A stretch of DNA of 64,000 nt, taken from NCBI GenBank assembly GCA_041751875.1, contig JBGSIC010000013.1, positions 248,001 through 312,000 on the forward strand. The letters are read 5' to 3'. Positions 59,445 through 64,000 of this stretch are shown piece by piece. Source of the stretch: JBGSIC01 sp041751875 (GTDB taxonomy: Bacteria; Bdellovibrionota; FAC87; UBA2466; JACKAF01). Numbering within the stretch: the first letter of the stretch is position 1; each line of letters opens with the position of its first letter. The notes under the pieces are model-generated. The model made no database searches. It was not told the origin of the DNA and saw only the letters and a program-made list of their open reading frames with translations. A program made the position numbers and the translations under genes.

Positions 59445-61384
59445 ATACTGACTTCATTGCGTTCCATCCACAACTGCAAAGTCATCAGTGAATAGATCTT
59501 CGCACTATGATCGGCGACTTTGTTCCGGTGTTCTTTGAGATAGTTAGCAAGCACTGCCGGCTGAAAAAGATTTTGCTTACGAATACGCGATTCTCCGAGC
59601 AAGTCTTCCGCCATGGGTTGTAAGTCTTTGAGTAACCAATCTCTCAAAGGAATGCCAAAGCCTGTTTTTTTTCGGTAAATAAGTTCACGCGGGAGCGTTT
59701 GCTCCGCAAAAAGCTTCAAAAGAATCTTTGCCTTGTGCCATTCTGATTTGTAGCGGCTGGGTACCCGGGCAAGTAAGTTCACTATCTCGTGATCCAAAAA
59801 CGGCACACGTACTTCCACCGAGTGGGCCATGCTGGTTTTATCGGTGTAGGTGAGATTGGTGCTGGGCAAATAGGTTTTGGTGTCGAGATAAAGCATCTGC
59901 TGAATCGTGTCCCATTGCTTGGCTTGAGAATAATGCTCGTGGTGTCGCGCGAAGGGATCGTTTTGCACCGACGCCGTCGCACTGGTAAGCATCGGTTCTA
60001 CTTCCTTAGAAAGAATCGCGCTTCTTAAGATGAAAAAGGGATCTGGCCAAGAACTTTGCGCGCTAAAAAGAAGCTTCTGTAGGCGGTGCACGCTCTGCAC
60101 ACGTCGCTTTCCAAACGCGTAGGGCACCCGACCGAGCAGATTGTCCATGAGCTTTAAAACACTCTTCGGAGCTGTTTGGAGAGTTTTTGCGAGCCACCCC
60201 CCGAAATACACATGGTAGCCGCCAAAGATTTCATCACCACCCTGGCCACTGATGAGGACTTTGAATTCTTTCGAAGCCGCTTCGCAAATAAGATAACTGC
60301 AAAGTGCAGCCGGGTCGGCGATAGGTTCCTCAAGCGTGTCAACAATCTTGGGGAGCAAATTAACGACTGAGGGTTCGAGAATAATTTCCCGGTAATCCAA
60401 TGGGTAGTGCTCTTTAAGTAAACGAGCGCAGTTAAGATCCAAATTGTCTTCTTTAGATTTGGCCCACTGAAAGCCAATCGTAAACGTGCTGGGTCGGTGA
60501 GTAATGTGCGCGTCGACCCCTTTGGCTGCCAAAAGTGAGGAGTCCACGCCCCCACTTAAGAAAAAAGCGACAGGCACGTCACTTCGCATTTGGCGGCGAA
60601 CCGATCGGTTGAGTGCCCCATCAAGTTCTTCTTCCCAGTACTTGAGACTCTTGCCCTCATCAGGCTGAAATTTGTATTCCCAGAAACAGTGCTTGCTGAT
60701 TCCCTGCGAGGTTACTTTGAGTAGATGGCCTGGCTCGAGTTTGTGAATGCCTGCGTAAAGCGTATCGGGATCCGGAATCCAGTTGGTTTGTAGGTAGCGT
60801 GAAACAAGCGGCAGATTCAAACTGGGCTTTTCCGTGAAAGCCGGCAAAATCGCACGAATCTCCGAGCCAAAACAAAGGGTTTTGTTTTGCTCCGTGTAGT
60901 AGAGAGGTTTGATCCCAATCGGGTCGCGCACGATCCACAACACTTCGTCTTGTGTATCGTAAACCGCAAAGGTAAACATGCCGTTGAGTTTGCTTAAGCC
61001 CTCAATGCCAAACTTGGCAAAAAGACAAAGAAGCACTTCTGTGTCGGATGTTCCTTTAAAAGGATAGTCGGGAAATTCTTCGCGCAGCTCGATATAGTTG
61101 TAAATTTCACCGTTGAAAGTGATCCAATATCGCCCGTCGGGCGTGGTCATCGGTTGATGTCCCGTCGGGGAAAGATCCAAAATACTCAGCCGACGCATTC
61201 CCAAGCCAACTTGCAGCCGAAAGTCTGGAGCGGTTTCTTTCCAAGCGCGGGTCACACCTTCGGCGCTTTTCCCCCAGTAGCCAAAGTCATCGGGTCCCCG
61301 GTGCGTGATGGCGTCGTTCATCTTCTTTAAAAGGGCGGGGGCCTGAGGTTCCCCAAACGAATAAAATCCCGCAATCCCACACAT
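59441..61384 (-). CDS. asnB: Glutamine-dependent asparagine synthetase
   Basis: A 647-residue protein. N-terminal glutaminase with nucleophile Cys2 (MCGIAGFYSF), then THRGPDD and FNGEIYNY. The synthetase domain has the ATP-pyrophosphatase loop FLSGGVDSSLLA and ISGQGGDEIFGGYHVYF. It converts Asp to Asn, or acts on another acceptor in polysaccharide or peptide loci; the two glycosyltransferase genes downstream fit the latter use (weak inference). Confidence 0.93.
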   Translation of the reverse strand: MCGIAGFYSFGEPQAPALLKKMNDAITHRGPDDFGYWGKSAEGVTRAWKETAPDFRLQVGLGMRRLSILDLSPTGHQPMTTPDGRYWITFNGEIYNYIELREEFPDYPFKGTSDTEVLLCLFAKFGIEGLSKLNGMFTFAVYDTQDEVLWIVRDPIGIKPLYYTEQNKTLCFGSEIRAILPAFTEKPSLNLPLVSRYLQTNWIPDPDTLYAGIHKLEPGHLLKVTSQGISKHCFWEYKFQPDEGKSLKYWEEELDGALNRSVRRQMRSDVPVAFFLSGGVDSSLLAAKGVDAHITHRPSTFTIGFQWAKSKEDNLDLNCARLLKEHYPLDYREIILEPSVVNLLPKIVDTLEEPIADPAALCSYLICEAASKEFKVLISGQGGDEIFGGYHVYFGGWLAKTLQTAPKSVLKLMDNLLGRVPYAFGKRRVQSVHRLQKLLFSAQSSWPDPFFILRSAILSKEVEPMLTSATASVQNDPFARHHEHYSQAKQWDTIQQMLYLDTKTYLPSTNLTYTDKTSMAHSVEVRVPFLDHEIVNLLARVPSRYKSEWHKAKILLKLFAEQTLPRELIYRKKTGFGIPLRDWLLKDLQPMAEDLLGESRIRKQNLFQPAVLANYLKEHRNKVADHSAKIYSLMTLQLWMERNEVSI

Positions 61385-61453
61385 AGAACGCGCCCCTCGA
61401 TTTCGAAAAGACCTATTCTACCAGGAACGCGGCACCTTTCGCCTTCGGCGTGT

Positions 61454-61544
61454 CGCAAAGAGGGTGCCAGGCTGGTGTGTCTGTGCACTTTTGGGACGGA
61501 GTACCAAAAGTGACCTGACACCCTAAGCCTGGGACCCCTTTGCG
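61454..61544. repeat. Nested inverted repeats upstream of the glycosyltransferase gene
   Basis: An outer imperfect pair (CGCAAAGAGGGTGCCAGGCT at 61454-61473; complement-like AGCCTGGGACCCCTTTGCG at 61526-61544) encloses an inner pair (GGTGTGTCTGTGCACTTTTG at 61474-61493; CCAAAAGTGACCTGACACC at 61504-61522). The inner motif is the same as in the 51065-51194 element. It looks like one repeat inserted in, or built on, another, within the asnB-glycosyltransferase spacer. Confidence 0.75.
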
Positions 61545-61576
61545 AAAGCACGCCCAGCCTGCTATTTTGGCCGTCG

Positions 61577-62521
61577 ATGAAGATAGCTCTCGTCTATAAC
61601 GCCAAACTGCCCGCCAAACTCTATGGCGGTACCGAACGGGTGGTTTGGTGGTTGGCCAAAGGCTTAAAAGAAGCCGGACACTCTGTCGCCCTTGTTTGCC
61701 AAACAGGAAGTCGCTGCGACTTTGCCGATGTGGTCACCAGTCGCAAGGCCGACAAACTTCCGCAAAATTACGATGTCTATCACCACTTCGATTCGCTTAA
61801 AGATGAGCCCAGCTACCCCTACGTCATTACGATTGGCGGCAACGCTCAGCCGAACGAAAGCTTTTTGAAAAACTGTGTCTTTGTCAGTGAAAACCACGCC
61901 GATAGACACAACGCGGAATGCTTTGTCCACAATGGCGTTGACCCTGCTGAGTATATTTTCCGTGCGAAGAAAGATCCTTACATCACGTATCTCGCCAAAA
62001 CTTCTTGGCGCGTAAAAAACGTGAAAGGCGCGATTGAGATAGCAAGCCTCGCTCAGACACCCATTAAAATAATGGGCGGAAGACGTTTTGGTTGGCCCCA
62101 GCGCGATATCTCTTGGATGGGAATGCTCGGGGGTAAAAAGAAGGCCGAAGTACTCTCGCACGCCAAAGCCTTACTTTTTCCTGTGGTCTGGGATGAACCC
62201 TTTGGTCTCGCGGTGGTGGAATCGCTAATGAGTGGCACACCGGTTCTAGCAACACCGTTTGGTTCCCTTCCCGAACTGGTTCCTGCGCATGTGGGATTTC
62301 TCTGCCGAACTTACCCGGAATTCATTTCCGCTCTAGGACAGGTCGATAGCCTGGATGCCGAAGCCTGCCGCGACTGGGCGGTGACACACTTTCACTACCA
62401 AAAGATGACCGAAAACTACTTGGCACTCTACGAAAAGGTTTTGAAAGGGGAAAGTTTGAATCCCGTTGCCCCGCGGGGCACGCACCGTTCTCGGCCGCTC
62501 TACGCCTTAGGTCGCACTTAG
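61577..62521 (+). CDS. GT4-family glycosyltransferase
   Basis: A 314-residue GT-B protein. The start KIALVYNAKLPAKLYGGTERVVWWLAKGLKEAGH and the donor-binding ExxxxxxxE in WDEPFGLAVVESLMSGTPVLA (retaining GT4) are clear. It is shorter than most GT4 enzymes (about 370-400 residues). Likely adds a hexose to a surface glycan. Convergent with the GT2 gene, overlapping by 15 bp. Confidence 0.88.
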   Translation: MKIALVYNAKLPAKLYGGTERVVWWLAKGLKEAGHSVALVCQTGSRCDFADVVTSRKADKLPQNYDVYHHFDSLKDEPSYPYVITIGGNAQPNESFLKNCVFVSENHADRHNAECFVHNGVDPAEYIFRAKKDPYITYLAKTSWRVKNVKGAIEIASLAQTPIKIMGGRRFGWPQRDISWMGMLGGKKKAEVLSHAKALLFPVVWDEPFGLAVVESLMSGTPVLATPFGSLPELVPAHVGFLCRTYPEFISALGQVDSLDAEACRDWAVTHFHYQKMTENYLALYEKVLKGESLNPVAPRGTHRSRPLYALGRT

Positions 62522-63379
62522 TTTATTGCCCCACCAGTACTTACTCACGTCAGCCGCGCTCCAAAAGTCTTCAATCTTCAAAAGAGGCACTTTCTTGCGG
62601 AGCGGCTCGTACCCTCGGTGCAAGGAGTAACGACCAAAGTGATGAACGTAACTATCCAGTACGACGCGCGGTAAGGGCACACTGGGATCTTGTTCATTTA
62701 GTTTGCTCAGTGTCAGATACAAATGCCAATCGGCGGCCTGGAAACGCTCATCCCAGATTTCGGGCACACGCTTTAAGAGCGCTTTACTGAAAATCACGGC
62801 GCTTCCGGCGATCCCATTGAAGTAGTCCTTCCCAGGCCGAATGTCGGTGGGTGACACGAACGAATCCAGATCACCGTACATTAGGCTAAGCGCGTTCCAA
62901 AAAATCTGCCCTTCGTTCTGCCCAAAGAGTCGTGCCCAAAACTGACAAATGGAAAAGCAGTACTTCCATTTGCGTTTGAGTCGATCCGAGGCGCGCTGCG
63001 TGGGCTGCGCCTCCTGACTTGTCGGACTGAGTACCAAAAGCGGATTCGAGGCGAGCATCCTTTCCAAAGGCTTGTTCCACCCATAAGGCAGCCATAAGTC
63101 GTTGTTTAAGAAGCAAAGGGTATCGTGACGAGCCACTGCGATACCCTGGTTTTGCGCCTCGGGGTAGGTAGTGTTGTACTCGTTACGCAGGTAAACGACT
63201 TGCCCACGCTCCGGCTTCTTTTCAGAAAGCTTTTGGAAAAATGTCTCCGAACCGTCCGTGGAATGGTTATCCACAATGATTAACTCAAAGTCCGAGGTCG
63301 TGTTTTCCACGAGCGACTGCCAATAGAAACGGTTCATGGGCAATCCGTTGTGGATGGCTGTAATAATCGAAAGACTCAC
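62507..63379 (-). CDS. GT2-family glycosyltransferase
   Basis: A 290-residue GT-A protein starting at GTG 63379. It opens SLSIITAIHNGLPMNRFYW, then IIVDNHSTDGSETFF, and the donor motif NNDLWLP (DxD-like NND). The conserved end of the domain is KDYFNGIAGSAVIF. Soluble, without membrane helices. It lies 4 bp after mazG on the same strand. Confidence 0.88.
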   Translation of the reverse strand: MSLSIITAIHNGLPMNRFYWQSLVENTTSDFELIIVDNHSTDGSETFFQKLSEKKPERGQVVYLRNEYNTTYPEAQNQGIAVARHDTLCFLNNDLWLPYGWNKPLERMLASNPLLVLSPTSQEAQPTQRASDRLKRKWKYCFSICQFWARLFGQNEGQIFWNALSLMYGDLDSFVSPTDIRPGKDYFNGIAGSAVIFSKALLKRVPEIWDERFQAADWHLYLTLSKLNEQDPSVPLPRVVLDSYVHHFGRYSLHRGYEPLRKKVPLLKIEDFWSAADVSKYWWGNKLSAT

Positions 63380-63383
63380 CGCT

Positions 63384-64000
63384 CTACCCCTTCCCCTCTT
63401 TGGCGCGCTGCCACTGCTCTTCCCACTGCTCGGGGCTAAGCTCGCTTTCCTTTTTCCCCGCCGCTCTCAAAGCATTTTCCATAAGCCCCACGCGGTTTGC
63501 AAACTTAGCCGCTGACTTGCGCAACGCCGTTTCGGGATCCACTTTTAGATGGCGCGAGAGATTAGCGATAGTGAAAAGAAGGTCTCCAACCTCCATTTCG
63601 ATGGCTTCCTTGGAACCCGTTCCCACTTCGGCGCGCAACTCGGCCAATTCTTCGTCTACCTTCTCAAGAACCTGCCCTACGTTTTCCCAGTCAAAACCGA
63701 CCGTAGAGGCTCGGTAGCCATACTTATAGGCTAAAAGGAGAGCGGGAAGCGCCTTGGGAATACCGTCCAAAAGGGTGCGATCTGGCTTCTCCTGCTTTTT
63801 GAGTTCGACCCAGTTGGCTTTTACCTCGGCCGCGTCCTTCACTTTCACATCTCCATAGACGTGGGGATGGCGCTGGATCATCTTATCGGCCACATCCTTG
63901 GCCACGGTTTCAAAGTCAAAGTCGCCGGTTTCGGAGGCGATCTCTGCGTGAAGGCAAATCTGAAGAAGCAGGTCACCCAATTCTTCCTTGAGTTCCCCGT
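63384..64000 (-). CDS. mazG: Nucleoside triphosphate pyrophosphohydrolase MazG (partial, N-terminus off the window)
   Basis: The minus strand is open to the right edge, and the frame continues upstream of the nominal TTG at 63980 as GELKEELGDLLLQICLHAEIA, the MazG core, so that TTG is internal. DKMIQRHPHVYGD is the MazG linker, and the second domain EKVDEELAELRAEV with EMEVGDLLFTIANLSRHL has the ExxE...ExxD Mg-binding set. MazG degrades NTPs, including (p)ppGpp. About 206 residues are visible of the usual 260-270. Confidence 0.95.
   Translation of the reverse strand, partial: GELKEELGDLLLQICLHAEIASETGDFDFETVAKDVADKMIQRHPHVYGDVKVKDAAEVKANWVELKKQEKPDRTLLDGIPKALPALLLAYKYGYRASTVGFDWENVGQVLEKVDEELAELRAEVGTGSKEAIEMEVGDLLFTIANLSRHLKVDPETALRKSAAKFANRVGLMENALRAAGKKESELSPEQWEEQWQRAKEGKG

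Noticed and set aside
1..64000. CRISPR array, rRNA or tRNA genes, prophage
   Set aside because: No regularly spaced direct repeats, no rRNA or cloverleaf-like segments that I could recognise by eye, and no phage structural genes.

Overview
The window is about 64 kb of dense Gram-negative chromosome, roughly balanced in GC. It carries about 52 protein genes, many overlapping by 4 bp, and no rRNA, tRNA, CRISPR or prophage that I can recognise. The gene content suggests a bdellovibrio-like or other 'delta'-type proteobacterium (Bdellovibrionota is my best guess, inferred from gene style and not proven). Pointers are many exported proteins of unknown function, FHA/TPR fusion proteins beside a Tad-type secretion gene, a GNAT-PilZ fusion, TamA/TamB, a DUF6029-type outer membrane protein, and KorAB. 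Both ends cut through genes: an exported SF2 helicase at the left (minus strand, C-terminus missing) and mazG at the right (minus strand, N-terminus missing).

Layout. 1-6 kb: exported helicase, exported proteins of unknown function and a TetR regulator. 6-10 kb: an acidic lipoprotein, a RAYT-type transposase inside a small element with perfect 30-bp terminal inverted repeats, an MBOAT acyltransferase and a GNAT. 10-16 kb: an RND pump and TolC-like channel with no adaptor gene, and a SIMPL-domain protein with a good terminator. 16-20 kb: typA followed by a MutH/Sau3AI-like nuclease, then rimK. 20-24.6 kb: exported ADP-ribosyltransferase-like protein, SAM methyltransferase, ThiF-like E1 enzyme, ceramidase-family membrane enzyme, GNAT-PilZ protein. 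24.9-35.5 kb: LolA-like periplasmic protein, outer membrane barrel, LolD-like ATPase, then on the minus strand a HExxxH 'QEGLA' protein, TamA, TamB, an Acg-type nitroreductase and an FtsX permease. 35.7-41.4 kb: KorA/KorB from a clear sigma70 promoter, then CBS, universal stress and multidomain c-type cytochrome genes. 41.5-48 kb: receiver, PAS histidine kinase, a two-helix channel, an NtrC-type regulator, an outer membrane protein and two thioredoxin-like proteins. 48-51 kb: aldehyde dehydrogenase and rsgA. 51-57.2 kb: operon of TadC-like protein, DUF192 and three FHA proteins. 57.3-64 kb: a candidate structured RNA, a 150-bp MITE, aspartate kinase, asparagine synthetase, two glycosyltransferases, mazG.

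How they may work together. The 20-30 kb block combines adenylation (ThiF-like), methylation, N-acylation (GNAT-PilZ), ceramide-type amide hydrolysis, a flavin oxidoreductase, and a LolD/FtsX/LolA/outer-membrane route. I read it as a possible pathway making and exporting an acylated or sphingolipid-like molecule; this is inference. The most distinctive sequence-level observation is the element pair at 7361-8127 and 57565-57714: the MITE shares the 30-bp inverted repeats and subterminal bases of the transposase element, and the element borders form the stop codons of three flanking genes.
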